Assembly: GCA_938010615.1 (NCBI GenBank)
Contig: CALLUY010000010.1
Location: 1 to 33,532, forward strand
DNA length: 33,532 nt
From: an uncultured Pirellulaceae bacterium
GTDB taxonomy: Bacteria; Planctomycetota; Planctomycetia; Pirellulales; Pirellulaceae
Reading direction: 5' to 3'
Both the position numbers and the translations under genes were made by a program. Below, one piece after another: positions 1-7,075 of the stretch. The notes beneath the pieces were generated by a model. It made no database searches. It saw only the letters and a list, made by a program, of their open reading frames with translations, and was not told where the DNA came from. How positions within the stretch are numbered: the first letter of the stretch is position 1; every line of letters begins with the position of its first letter.

Positions 1-59
1 CTTGCCGATCATGAGGTTGAATATGATCCAAAGTACCTGTGGGAGTAACGCTATCAATG

Positions 60-145
60 TGTCGCCCTCCGGGCTTGAGTATCAAGACAGTCAATGTCCG
101 GTGGCTGACGCCACCGGCAATGATGTACCGCCCTCCGGGCTAATC
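60..145. repeat. Short palindromic repeat cluster
   Basis: CGCCCTCCGGGCT occurs twice (about 63-75 and 130-142), each with a GCCC/GGGC mini-stem. Between them lies a perfect 8-bp hairpin, CCGGTGGC (98-105) pairing with GCCACCGG (110-117) across a 4-nt loop. The pattern resembles the intergenic repeat clusters common in planctomycete genomes. No convincing gene covers 1-188; an open frame across it is made of the repeat itself. Confidence 0.55.
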
Positions 146-188
146 GCCAATAGCCCTCGATGCATTCCAGTAGGTGCCAGCGAAATCT

Positions 189-527
189 TTACTCGCGATC
201 CGCAGCGCTGACGATTTGGCGCAAGTCGAAAAGGCGTTTGGCTCGCTTGTCGTCGGGATCGAGCACGGCCACGAAGATGCCGGTAGCGGTTGATTGCTTG
301 ATGATCTGCATCAAGTCAATCCTAGCTGGGCAGAAGACCTTCCAAGTCTCACCCAAACCCGTTGCACTGACGTACGCCTGGGCGCTTTCTTGTGACAGGA
401 ATAACGCCAGTGCCTGTTGACCTTCGTTGAGCGTCCAAATTGCGCACTCCATCTGCTCACCGGAAAGTCGGTATACCAAGTACGGATTTATTTCCTCGCC
501 CAGGTCAGTCGACTCATTGCTAATCAC
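189..527 (-). CDS. Hypothetical protein, 112 aa
   Basis: This minus-strand gene encodes a small soluble protein with no signal peptide or membrane segment. I do not recognise the family. The sequence looks like a folded alpha/beta protein: a strand-rich start (ECAIWTLNEG), an alternating middle part (ALALFLSQESAQAY) and a hydrophobic strand (GIFVAVLDPDDKRAKRLF) before a charged end. Composition and codon use resemble the surrounding genes, and the opposite-strand frames are less protein-like. The overall look is of a small planctomycete protein that handles a column value or an immunity-like partner, but no function can be assigned. It lies downstream of the methyltransferase, separated by a strong palindrome at 643-704, so it is probably transcribed independently. 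Confidence 0.55.
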   Translation of the reverse strand: MISNESTDLGEEINPYLVYRLSGEQMECAIWTLNEGQQALALFLSQESAQAYVSATGLGETWKVFCPARIDLMQIIKQSTATGIFVAVLDPDDKRAKRLFDLRQIVSAADRE

Positions 528-642
528 GAATGTTTTGTTCCTTGCCAGGCGTTACCAAGTGAACCCGGACGACTAAATGAATGTTGTGCAATCCAGCGAT
601 TGAGTCTACACGAAATGACAAGGACGAAAACGGGAACAAGTC

Positions 643-704
643 CAGTAGCTCGACTCTCCGAGTCGTTTTTGCCGTTCCAAACGACTCGGAGAGTCGGGCT
701 ACTG
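643..704. repeat. Palindromic element (CTCTCCGAG family), copy 1
   Basis: Arms of 26 bp (643-668 and 679-704) pair with one mismatch around a 10-nt loop. The core of each arm is CGACTCTCCGAGTCGTTT or its complement. The same arm recurs at 25872 and 26116. The right arm contains the TAG stop codon of the methyltransferase (699-701 read on the minus strand). In RNA it would form a strong hairpin and might protect or terminate the methyltransferase transcript. Confidence 0.8.
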
Positions 705-1322
705 ATGGGAGCTCTTGCGAATGAGGTGCATTCCGTCGCGGCCGCGATAGGTTATCAGCAATGAATTGTCAGCAGCTCCTGCTTGAAACACAGCTTCGAA
801 GAAATGCTCCTCTCCAGGCCAAGGGAAAGCGAAGAATAAATCGAAGTCGTCCATGTCCAATCCGATCTCTTCGTACACATCGTCCTCATGAGTTTCGACG
901 TGCTCGACGTCACTGCCCAGATCAACAATGTCGGAGATGCCGCGGGGGATGAAACTGCCGCAGTAAAATTCAGCTGGTAGATCAACGGCATCTGCCAAAT
1001 CGCTGGCCTGCTCCACCAAGTAAGATTCAATCTCGATGCCGACGGACTCCATGCCGCGTAGCGACGCCAATAAGGCTGCCACCCCGAAACCGCTGCCGAG
1101 TTCACAAAATCGGTTTCCGGTCAGCAAATGGTTTTGCTGAATCCAACTTAGCGATTGATCCAGCAGTTGGAAGTCACAGCGCACGAAGTTCTCAGTCACG
1201 GAATCTCGTTCCAGCATGAACGCTTCGATTCTTTTGGTGGCCCTGTCGATTAAATCAGCGGCGTCCGTTGCAAGCGAAAGCTCTCTGATTTCATCCGGGA
1301 TGTTGATCGACTGCAGTGTCAT
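699..1322 (-). CDS. Class I SAM-dependent methyltransferase
   Basis: The 207-residue protein has a Rossmann-type SAM-binding core. Motif I is CELGSGFGV (about residues 73-81), followed by an acidic strand end VGIEIES (about 94-100) that would hold the ribose hydroxyls of SAM. Later there is a hydrophobic strand with DLFFAFPWPGEE, in the position of the motif IV catalytic or substrate loop. The N-terminal 65 residues are helical and probably form a substrate cap. The substrate cannot be deduced; the FPWPG motif differs from the NPPY loop of N6-adenine methylases, so a DNA methylase is unlikely. The protein is probably cytoplasmic. The ATG at 1322 precedes a good N-terminus. The stop codon lies inside a repeat element. 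Confidence 0.75.
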   Translation of the reverse strand: MTLQSINIPDEIRELSLATDAADLIDRATKRIEAFMLERDSVTENFVRCDFQLLDQSLSWIQQNHLLTGNRFCELGSGFGVAALLASLRGMESVGIEIESYLVEQASDLADAVDLPAEFYCGSFIPRGISDIVDLGSDVEHVETHEDDVYEEIGLDMDDFDLFFAFPWPGEEHFFEAVFQAGAADNSLLITYRGRDGMHLIRKSSHQ

Positions 1323-1408
1323 AATACAAGCACGATGCGCAGTTTTGATGTTGCGCGTTTGAGATGGAATTTCGCATTTTACTTGCTAACATACGTGAAA
1401 ATTGAAAA

Positions 1409-1515
1409 ATGCGAAGCGTTCCAATACAAGCCCGACGCGCAAGCGAGGGATCGGGAAAACCTCGGAAATATTCCCTCGCTTGCGCGTCGGGCTCGTATTA
1501 GTACAACATCGAAAT
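1409..1515. repeat. Composite CCCGACGCG palindromic element
   Basis: The left arm (about 1418-1451, CCAATACAAGCCCGACGCGC onward) and the right arm (about 1482-1505, CGCTTGCGCGTCGGGCTCG onward) form a long imperfect hairpin. The same element, including the flanking words GCGAAGCGTTCCAATACAAG and GTGCAACTTCAAAA in degraded form, recurs at 4909-5145 and 33366-33472. Translated, it gives the spurious peptides KPDAQARD and SPTRKRG, often seen at the ends of over-predicted planctomycete ORFs. Confidence 0.85.
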
Positions 1516-1520
1516 TCGCA

Positions 1521-1539
1521 AGTGAGTGAGTGAGTGAGT
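1521..1539. repeat. Tetranucleotide tandem repeat (GTGA)n
   Basis: About 4.75 copies of GTGA/AGTG lie directly between the truncated KptA fragment and the palindromic element at 1409-1515. Short tandem repeats of this kind can change length by slippage; here the repeat is just downstream of the TAG stop and outside the reading frame. Confidence 0.8.
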
Positions 1540-1779
1540 CTAAGAAACGCCGCGAATGCGAAGGCCATCATCGCTCAACATAAACATTTTCTTTTCGTCC
1601 AACGCCACGACGTCTTGGATATGTTTTAGTGTGATCGATTTTCCGCTGGAATTTGCTTTCTTGACCAGCTCGTCGACGCTTGCCCATCGGTCGGGATCGA
1701 GTTTCAGGCCGATCGATTCGGGGTGATGTTTCAATACGAAACTCAAATATTTACTGATCTTTGTAAGGCGATTGTTCAT
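1540..1779 (-). pseudogene. kptA: Truncated tRNA 2'-phosphotransferase (KptA/Tpt1), N-terminal domain only
   Basis: The 79 residues match the N-terminal winged-helix domain of KptA/Tpt1 RNA 2'-phosphotransferases. Seen here are SKYLSFVLKHHPESIGLKLD, then WASVDELVKKA and the KKMFMLSDDGLRIR helix-strand that leads into the catalytic half in the full family. Full-length proteins are about 180-200 residues and use a C-terminal ADP-ribosyltransferase-like domain to bind NAD+. That domain is missing: the frame stops six nucleotides after RIRG. A GTGA repeat and a palindromic element follow at once. The likeliest reading is a gene cut at the domain boundary by repeat insertion or deletion. A stand-alone winged-helix protein is possible, because the remaining part is intact. 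It cannot have phosphotransferase activity. Confidence 0.7.
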
Positions 1780-1988
1780 AAGCCGCAGTTTAACTCAAAG
1801 TGAAACCTGTGCCATCGCCCCCGTTTGGCAGCCTATGAATGGCGGCCAGTTTTTAGTTAGCCTTAAGGCATAATCTGGTCATTCATCAGCAGAGGACTCA
1901 TTGTCCTGTTACGATACGTCGTCGAACGGGCGTTAGGCTGCGAAGCGTGCCTGCGAAATCCCGATAGTCTCTTAGAGCAATTTCACCC

Positions 1989-3473
1989 GTGTTAGCGGAA
2001 ATGAACGATAGCGAAGTTTCATTTGAAAAAACGGCAAAGCAACTGCGTGCGAGAATCGTTGAGCTCGAATCGCAGGTTGAAGATCTGCGCCGCTACCGAA
2101 TCGATGACCGATTCTTTGAGAATTCGAACGACTTTCTTTGCATCGCGGACCTCGACGGAACGTTCAAACGAATCAATCCGACGTTTACGCTGAAGCTCGG
2201 CTATAGCGAAAGCGAAATTCTTGCACGACCAATTATCGATTCTGTCCATCCAGATGATCGCGAATCGACAATCATGGCTCTGCGGAAACTCAGCGAAGGC
2301 GAGTCTGTTCCTCATTTTGAAAACCGATATCGCAGCAAGGACGGCTCCTATCGTTGGTTGTCATGGATGGCTCCGGCATTGCAACCCGGTTCGAAGGCGA
2401 TCTTTGCGGTCGCGCGAGATATCACGGATCAGAAAGCGACACTTGAAGCCTTAAAACGTTCGCAAGACCGTTTGGATTTGGTTTTGCTTACCACTCAGGA
2501 AGCGATTTGGGATTATGACGTGGTCGCAGATTCAGTTTGGTTGAGTGAACGTTACCAACGCTTGTTTGGGACAGCACCGGCGACATCAGGAGTCTGGGAT
2601 TGGTGGGTCGACCAAATTTATCCTGATGACCGGGCTCGCGTGTCGGAGTCACTTCGAAAAGCGTTAACTGGTGGCCAAGAGTATGGTTGCGTTTGGCAGG
2701 CCGAATACCGCTTTCGATCGCTCGAAGATGGCTACTTGAATATGGAATCCACGGGTTACATCACTCGTGATGAAAATGGCAAGGCAACGAGGATCGTTGG
2801 AACGAAACGAGATCTCACCGAACGAAAGACACTGGAGCGACGCTTACTTGATATTGCCGATGAAGAGCAAAAGCGGATCGCTCATGACCTTCATGATGGA
2901 TTGGGTCAAGAGCTAACTGGATTGGCGATGATGGCGGAGGCTCTGTCAATTGAGTTACGCGAAAAATCACTTCCAGAATCGAAGACAGCAAAAAAGATCG
3001 CACATCTACTCGATGGTTCGCTGCGTAGCGTACGCGGAATGGCGCAGGGCCTGCGACCAGTAGAAATTGATTCACATGGGCTTGAATCAAATGGACTTGC
3101 TGCGGCACTTGAGCGACTCGCATTGCAAACGGCTCAGATGCACCGCGTTCAGTGTAAATTTGATGCTACCGATTCAATTCCGAACAGGGGTTCCGAGGTT
3201 GCGACGCAGCTCTATCGTATCGTGCAGGAGGCAGTGACGAACGCGGCAAAGCACGGAAAACCCAACGTGATCGAAATCAAACTTGGAAAGAAAAACGAAG
3301 AAATGGAACTCTTCGTGTCTGACGACGGGGTCGGGATGGTGGAGAACAGCAACTCGACGGGAGGGATCGGAATGAGGTCGATGCACTATCGCTGCAGCTT
3401 GATCGGCGCGAGGTTAAGCATAGAATCGAAACCAGACGGCGGTACCGTCGTGGCTTGTCGATTGCCGCTCTAA
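1989..3473 (+). CDS. PAS-PAS sensor histidine kinase (HisKA_3 / NarL type)
   Basis: This is the sensor half of a two-component system. In order, it has a short coiled coil (about 12-37), PAS domain 1 (about 40-150, ending VARDITDQK), PAS domain 2 (about 155-280, ending GTKRDLTERK), a dimerisation/phosphoacceptor domain with EEQKRIAHDLHDGLGQ (phospho-His about 302), and an HATPase domain with the N-box QEAVTNAAKHG (about 413-423) and G-box DDGVGM. No membrane segment or signal peptide is visible, so it is probably cytoplasmic and senses an internal signal, ligand or redox state through the PAS domains; no haem or flavin ligand can be named. The first possible start is a GTG at 1989; an ATG at 2001 is equally plausible. 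The response regulator gene follows after 28 nt, so the two are co-transcribed. Confidence 0.92.
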   Translation: MLAEMNDSEVSFEKTAKQLRARIVELESQVEDLRRYRIDDRFFENSNDFLCIADLDGTFKRINPTFTLKLGYSESEILARPIIDSVHPDDRESTIMALRKLSEGESVPHFENRYRSKDGSYRWLSWMAPALQPGSKAIFAVARDITDQKATLEALKRSQDRLDLVLLTTQEAIWDYDVVADSVWLSERYQRLFGTAPATSGVWDWWVDQIYPDDRARVSESLRKALTGGQEYGCVWQAEYRFRSLEDGYLNMESTGYITRDENGKATRIVGTKRDLTERKTLERRLLDIADEEQKRIAHDLHDGLGQELTGLAMMAEALSIELREKSLPESKTAKKIAHLLDGSLRSVRGMAQGLRPVEIDSHGLESNGLAAALERLALQTAQMHRVQCKFDATDSIPNRGSEVATQLYRIVQEAVTNAAKHGKPNVIEIKLGKKNEEMELFVSDDGVGMVENSNSTGGIGMRSMHYRCSLIGARLSIESKPDGGTVVACRLPL

Positions 3474-3488
3474 CGGCCACTTTTCAGC

Positions 3489-3493
3489 AGGAA
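3489..3493 (+). promoter_or_regulatory. Ribosome binding site for the response regulator
   Basis: AGGAA lies 8 nt before a TTG codon at 3502. It supports the TTG start, because the residues that follow (AKIVIVDDHP) begin the first strand of the receiver domain and no ATG or GTG is available upstream without losing this site. Confidence 0.6.
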
Positions 3494-3501
3494 TTATTGA
3501 G

Positions 3502-4146
3502 TTGGCGAAAATCGTGATTGTAGATGACCATCCGGTCACGCGAGATGGCCTGATGATGCGGCTTGGTCTCGAAGAAGACTTGATTGTTTGTGGCGAAGCT
3601 TCGGACATCAACGACGCGTTGGAATTGGTTGCGTCGACACAGCCAGACCTCGCAGTTGTCGACGTTTCACTGGAGACCGGCAGCGGCATCGAGTTGGTGA
3701 AGGAACTCAAAGCTCGATTTCCTGATTTGCGAATACTCGTTTGGTCAATGTATGACGAATCGTTGTATGCTGAGCGAGCGATTCAGGCGGGTGCGTCCGG
3801 CTATATCAACAAAAAGCACGTGAGAGAAGAGATTGTGAATGCAATCCGAACCGTGTTGGCTGGTAATGTCTATCTCAGTTCTGACTACTCAACCAAGATT
3901 GTCAATCGACTGGAAATTGGCAAAACGATCGTATCGAAGGCTCCGGAGAAATTGCTTTCGGATCGAGAATTGGAAGCCTTCACACTCATCGGACGTGGCC
4001 TAAAGACAGCTGAAGTAGCGGAGCGGATGGAATTGACCACAAAGACGATTGAAACCTATCGCTCTCGGATCAAGAGCAAGCTGGAATTGAGCCACGCTGG
4101 CGAACTGTCCCTCGAGGCAATTCGGTGGGTTATGGAAAATTCTTAA
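3502..4146 (+). CDS. NarL/FixJ-family response regulator
   Basis: The 214-residue protein has an N-terminal receiver domain (about 3-120) with the acidic pair D8-D9, phosphoacceptor D54 (LAVVDVSLE), the switch serine in VWSMYDE and the conserved lysine region GYINKKH. A LuxR-type helix-turn-helix follows at about 150-210 (LSDRELEAFTLIGRGLKTAE and TTKTIETYRSRIKSKL). It starts with TTG behind a good ribosome binding site. It directly follows the histidine kinase with a 28-nt gap, so it is the cognate transcription factor, phosphorylated by that kinase and binding DNA as a dimer. Its target genes are unknown; the receiver gene at 4420 or the kinase operon itself are possible. Confidence 0.93.
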   Translation: MAKIVIVDDHPVTRDGLMMRLGLEEDLIVCGEASDINDALELVASTQPDLAVVDVSLETGSGIELVKELKARFPDLRILVWSMYDESLYAERAIQAGASGYINKKHVREEIVNAIRTVLAGNVYLSSDYSTKIVNRLEIGKTIVSKAPEKLLSDRELEAFTLIGRGLKTAEVAERMELTTKTIETYRSRIKSKLELSHAGELSLEAIRWVMENS

Positions 4147-4228
4147 AAATTGCCCTCCCGAATTTACCGGCCTCGGGAATCTACCATCCACGCTATAAAT
4201 GAGTCCGAAGTGATATTTTGTTCATTTA

Positions 4229-4247
4229 CGTAGTGGAAACCACTACG
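4229..4247. other. Perfect 8-bp hairpin in the intergenic region
   Basis: CGTAGTGG (4229-4236) pairs with CCACTACG (4240-4247) around an AAA loop. No U-tract follows, so it is not a classical intrinsic terminator. It lies about 80 nt after the response regulator and 170 nt before the next gene. The rest of 4147-4419 holds nothing else I can support. Confidence 0.45.
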
Positions 4248-4419
4248 CGGATCTGTCGGGAATCACCGACTTTCTCGATATCCTCAATCCGCTAGTTTGT
4301 CTCACATAACAAGTGGCTCTACCTGCTCGCTTAATGCCTGCAATTCGGTTGACTAACGTTGTCAGTCCGCGCTACACAATTTTTGAGCACACTTGAACTA
4401 TGTTAGATTGCTACAAACG

Positions 4420-4779
4420 ATGTCAGCTGGATCAATTCTCTTTGTCGACGAAGACCGCAGTTTGGTCGAGTCGCTTGCCCATTGGTTCGAAGAAAAGGGA
4501 TACGACACCGCGTCAACCTTTCATCCTCTCCAAAGGTTGATGCTGGCTGCAGAACACGAGTGCGATGTCATCGTGATTGACATTGACCTGCCAGAGATGG
4601 ACGGCTTGGAGGTGTTGGGTGAACTGGTCCAACGGGAAATGTTTTCCGTGATCGTTCATACAGCCAACGCGTGTCCGATCTTTGTGTCGAGAGCATTGGA
4701 GATTGGCGCGGTCAACTATCTTGTCAAACCGGCAGCTCTGGAAGACCTTGAAGACGCGATTGAGTCTGCGTTGTCGTAG
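4420..4779 (+). CDS. Stand-alone response regulator receiver protein
   Basis: A receiver domain makes up the whole protein, about 119 residues from the ATG at 4420. An upstream TTG at 4393 would add nine residues that do not belong to the fold. Visible residues are the acidic patch VDED near the start, phosphoacceptor aspartate in VIDIDLPEMDG (about residue 54), the switch threonine in VHTAN and the lysine in LVKPA. There is no output domain, as in CheY/Spo0F-like relay proteins. It lies 270 nt downstream of the kinase/regulator pair and may be a second phosphate acceptor or sink for that kinase, or may serve an unlinked one. The HWFEEKGYDTAS region is like that of PrrA/RegA-type regulators. 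A possible small membrane protein gene begins 3 nt after its stop. Confidence 0.88.
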   Translation: MSAGSILFVDEDRSLVESLAHWFEEKGYDTASTFHPLQRLMLAAEHECDVIVIDIDLPEMDGLEVLGELVQREMFSVIVHTANACPIFVSRALEIGAVNYLVKPAALEDLEDAIESALS

Positions 4780-4782
4780 CCA

Positions 4783-5034
4783 ATGTTTGGGCCAAACTTC
4801 AATTTTGACGACGCATGGTCGTTTGACTTGAATGGATTCTTGACCAAGATAATCATGTCAGGAATTGGCGGAGGCGTTGGAGGGCTCGTTGCCATGGGAA
4901 TCATCCTTAAAAGGTGGAAATGCCAATCGTTCCAATACAAGCCCGACGCGCGAGCGAGGGATCCGGAATTAAAAGGTAGAAATGCCAATCGTTCCAATAC
5001 AAGCCCGACGCGCGAGCGAGGGATCCAGAATTAA
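4783..5034 (+). CDS. Possible small membrane protein running into repeat DNA
   Basis: The ATG lies 3 nt after the receiver-protein stop codon, which suggests translational coupling. The first 45 residues look protein-like: an acidic aromatic start (FGPNFNFDDAWSFD) and a glycine-rich membrane segment (about 23-43, IIMSGIGGGVGGLVAMGIIL). From about residue 46 onward the frame is translated repeat DNA (QYKPDARARD, then SNTSPTRERG). The original gene probably had a different C-terminus, now replaced by repeat sequence. The N-terminal part may be a real small protein; the length given here includes the repeat-derived tail. I do not recognise the family. Confidence 0.4.
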   Translation: MFGPNFNFDDAWSFDLNGFLTKIIMSGIGGGVGGLVAMGIILKRWKCQSFQYKPDARARDPELKGRNANRSNTSPTRERGIQN

Positions 5035-5145
5035 AAGTTAGAAATGCCAATCGTTCCAGTACAAGCCCGACGCGCGAGCGAGGGATCCGAAAATCCTCGC
5101 AAATATCCGCTCGCTTGCGCGTCGGGCTTGTATTTGTGCAACTTC
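4909..5145. repeat. Tandem array of three 62-bp units plus one closing arm
   Basis: Units start at 4909, 4971 and 5033, an exact 62-bp period. Each contains AAATGCCAATCGTTCCA, then the arm TACAAGCCCGACGCGCGAGC and a GGATCC-type end. Only the third unit is followed by the complementary arm (about 5107-5132), which ends in the TTTGTGCAACTTCAAAAC tail. It is the same element as at 1409-1515 and 33366-33472 but with the left half triplicated. A further fragment (CGCCGGGTTAGG and CCCGAAGCGCAAG) lies at about 5156-5190. Confidence 0.9.
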
Positions 5146-5206
5146 AAAACTTACGCGCCGGGTTAGGAACCAGCCCGAAGCGCAAGTTTTGAAGTTGCAC
5201 ACATTT

Positions 5207-6559
5207 TTATTCCGAAGGAATTTCAGCCATTAGCCGAAGGTCGAGCGTAGCGACCACCTCCGGAACGACTTCTCCGCCAGCACTGGTTGAAGCCAACAGG
5301 TCACTCGTCGGATGAAAGGCAACATTGGAAACATATTGCTGATCGCGTCCTAACAGATGGCTCATCCCTGTAGACAGATTCCACATGCGAATGCCGTCGT
5401 CGCCGCAAGAAGCTAACGAGTCGTTGTCGGAATCGAAAGCAATCCGATAGACTTTCCCATTGTGTCCTTCCAACTGATTCACCTTTTCTTGTGACTGAAT
5501 ATTCCAGATCATGATGGTGCCGCCCTGATCGCCTGATGCCAAATACTCTCCCTGCGAATCGAAGGCGACCGTATTGACATCGTTCTCGTCCGTCGGCAAT
5601 ACGGCCACGGTTTCACCGGATTCAATGTTCCACAGCCGAACCGTATTGTCACGGCTAGCCGAAGCCACGAACTTGCCATGAGGTCCCATCGCGATCGAAG
5701 GGATTTGAGCTTCATGGCCTTTGAGAATCTTTATCGTTGCGCGTGTCTTCAAATCCCAGAATCGAATCTCGCAGTCGTCACCAGCTGAAGCCAACATGGT
5801 GGAGTCTGGACTGAACACGACCGAATGCACATCGTCGGTGTGTCCTTGGAGTTCGGTGATCAATTCAAGGGAATCTGCGTTCCATAGTTTGACAACGTTG
5901 TCGCCTCCGCCTGTTGCGATGACCTTCCCGTCGGGTGAAAACGCCACGGAGAAAGCCCAATATTTATGTGCCTGCCATTGGTGAGCCGGCGAATTGGTTT
6001 CGAAATCCCAGAGCCGAATGATTCCGTCAGCACTTCCAGTCGCCAGATAACTTCCATCTGGAGTCCAATCTAACCCAACCATTGCGTGGCGGTAGACATT
6101 CATCGAAGCCATTCCCGACGAAATGGGTTCGGGCTTTTCTGTCTTGACCGTTACGTGCGGCATGAGATCACTCAGTTCGTCCATTCCATTTTGAGTGACG
6201 CCCGTTTCAAACAGATACAGTTCGTCAATCTGTTTTACTTTCAAGAGGAACGCGAGTCCTTTGTCCGTGATGCTGGCTTGAACAAAGTCGAGCTCCTTGA
6301 GTTCGGGTAAGTTCTTCAGGTGTGGCGTAATCTTTTCGAGTGCTTTGTCATCAAATACGTTGCCACGAAACATGACACGCGTCGGGTGTTTATCTTTATT
6401 TTTCACCATCAAACCGCCAGTGATGCTGATGGCTTCAATTGCTTTGGCTTGCAGACGAGCCCGATTCCATTTGTTGCCGTAGTACCCGGCCACGACCGCA
6501 ACGATCGTCAGAGTGACAAGAAAGGTCCGCAGACCATATCGAAAACGCGGAGATTTCAT
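5207..6559 (-). CDS. Membrane-anchored LRR/WD40-repeat protein
   Basis: I place the start at the ATG at 6559 (450 aa), because the next residues form the usual planctomycete N-terminus: MKSPRFRYGLRTFL, then a single membrane helix (about 11-28). A start 36 nt upstream (6595) is possible but adds an unlikely leader. Residues about 70-140 hold leucine-rich-repeat-like strands (LPELKELDFVQASITDKGL; IDELYLFETGV). WD40 blades fill about 158-433, six of them with a clear closing strand (IRLWDF, VKLWNA, IRFWDL, VRLWNI, IMIWNI, IRMWNL) and a partial seventh (SNVAFHPTSDLLAS). The protein is probably anchored in the cytoplasmic membrane and offers a propeller for protein contacts. No catalytic domain is visible, and its partner is unknown. 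Confidence 0.85.
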   Translation of the reverse strand: MKSPRFRYGLRTFLVTLTIVAVVAGYYGNKWNRARLQAKAIEAISITGGLMVKNKDKHPTRVMFRGNVFDDKALEKITPHLKNLPELKELDFVQASITDKGLAFLLKVKQIDELYLFETGVTQNGMDELSDLMPHVTVKTEKPEPISSGMASMNVYRHAMVGLDWTPDGSYLATGSADGIIRLWDFETNSPAHQWQAHKYWAFSVAFSPDGKVIATGGGDNVVKLWNADSLELITELQGHTDDVHSVVFSPDSTMLASAGDDCEIRFWDLKTRATIKILKGHEAQIPSIAMGPHGKFVASASRDNTVRLWNIESGETVAVLPTDENDVNTVAFDSQGEYLASGDQGGTIMIWNIQSQEKVNQLEGHNGKVYRIAFDSDNDSLASCGDDGIRMWNLSTGMSHLLGRDQQYVSNVAFHPTSDLLASTSAGGEVVPEVVATLDLRLMAEIPSE

Positions 6560-6704
6560 GGAATCGCCCGTACAAAATTTTGAAGCGCAAGACAATCAAT
6601 TCTAATGTCCTCGCTTGCTCATTGTACAGCAGAATTTGGTGGTGAGTTCACCTCTTTTGAGTTGCGCGCGCCGTAGCCGAACGTGTTTGAGAACTGTCGC
6701 TTGT

Positions 6705-7007
6705 TCACAGATGAACCGGGATCGACCGAACTTGTTCGCCGGGTGCTGGCTCGACGGGAGGATCAATCCAGTCGATCGTTTCACCAGCCGCGTGGGCAGT
6801 ACGAACGATTTCCTTGAACTCGCGGCAAACTCGCATCATGGCGTCACGCGGGGAAGCGCCGGTTGCTTGCAATCCACCGAGGTTGGCGACGCGAGCGATC
6901 GACTTCCCAGATTCATCTTGCGAAAGATAAACGAGACAAGCAAATGTCGGAACGCTTGGCGCCGGTTTACCCATTGGCAATGAGTTGTCGTTCTGGTTCG
7001 TTGACAT
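6705..7007 (-). CDS. Small hypothetical protein (HicB-like fold possible)
   Basis: The ATG at 7007 (MSTNQNDNSL) is a better start than the one at 7073, which adds residues unlike the rest. The 100-residue product has a strand ACLVYLSQDESGKSIARVAN, a loop with GLQATGASPRDAMMR, a helix CREFKEIVRTAH and a proline-rich end (DPPVEPAPGEQV). The order strand-strand-helix with a conserved GxxPRDA turn recalls HicB-like partial RNase H folds, but no HicA-type toxin gene is next to it and I cannot confirm the family. The gene lies upstream of the WD40 gene, on the same strand, with a gap of about 145 nt. Confidence 0.6.
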   Translation of the reverse strand: MSTNQNDNSLPMGKPAPSVPTFACLVYLSQDESGKSIARVANLGGLQATGASPRDAMMRVCREFKEIVRTAHAAGETIDWIDPPVEPAPGEQVRSIPVHL

Positions 7008-7075
7008 GTCGATTCGGTTTGAGTCAGGGATTAGGTTGGCAATATGTTCTAACCGATAATGGGCTCTCAGCAATG

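Noticed and set aside
4909-5145. CRISPR array
   Set aside because: Units are 62 bp, continuous, with no unique spacers between them, and each contains half of a palindromic element found elsewhere alone. No cas genes are present.
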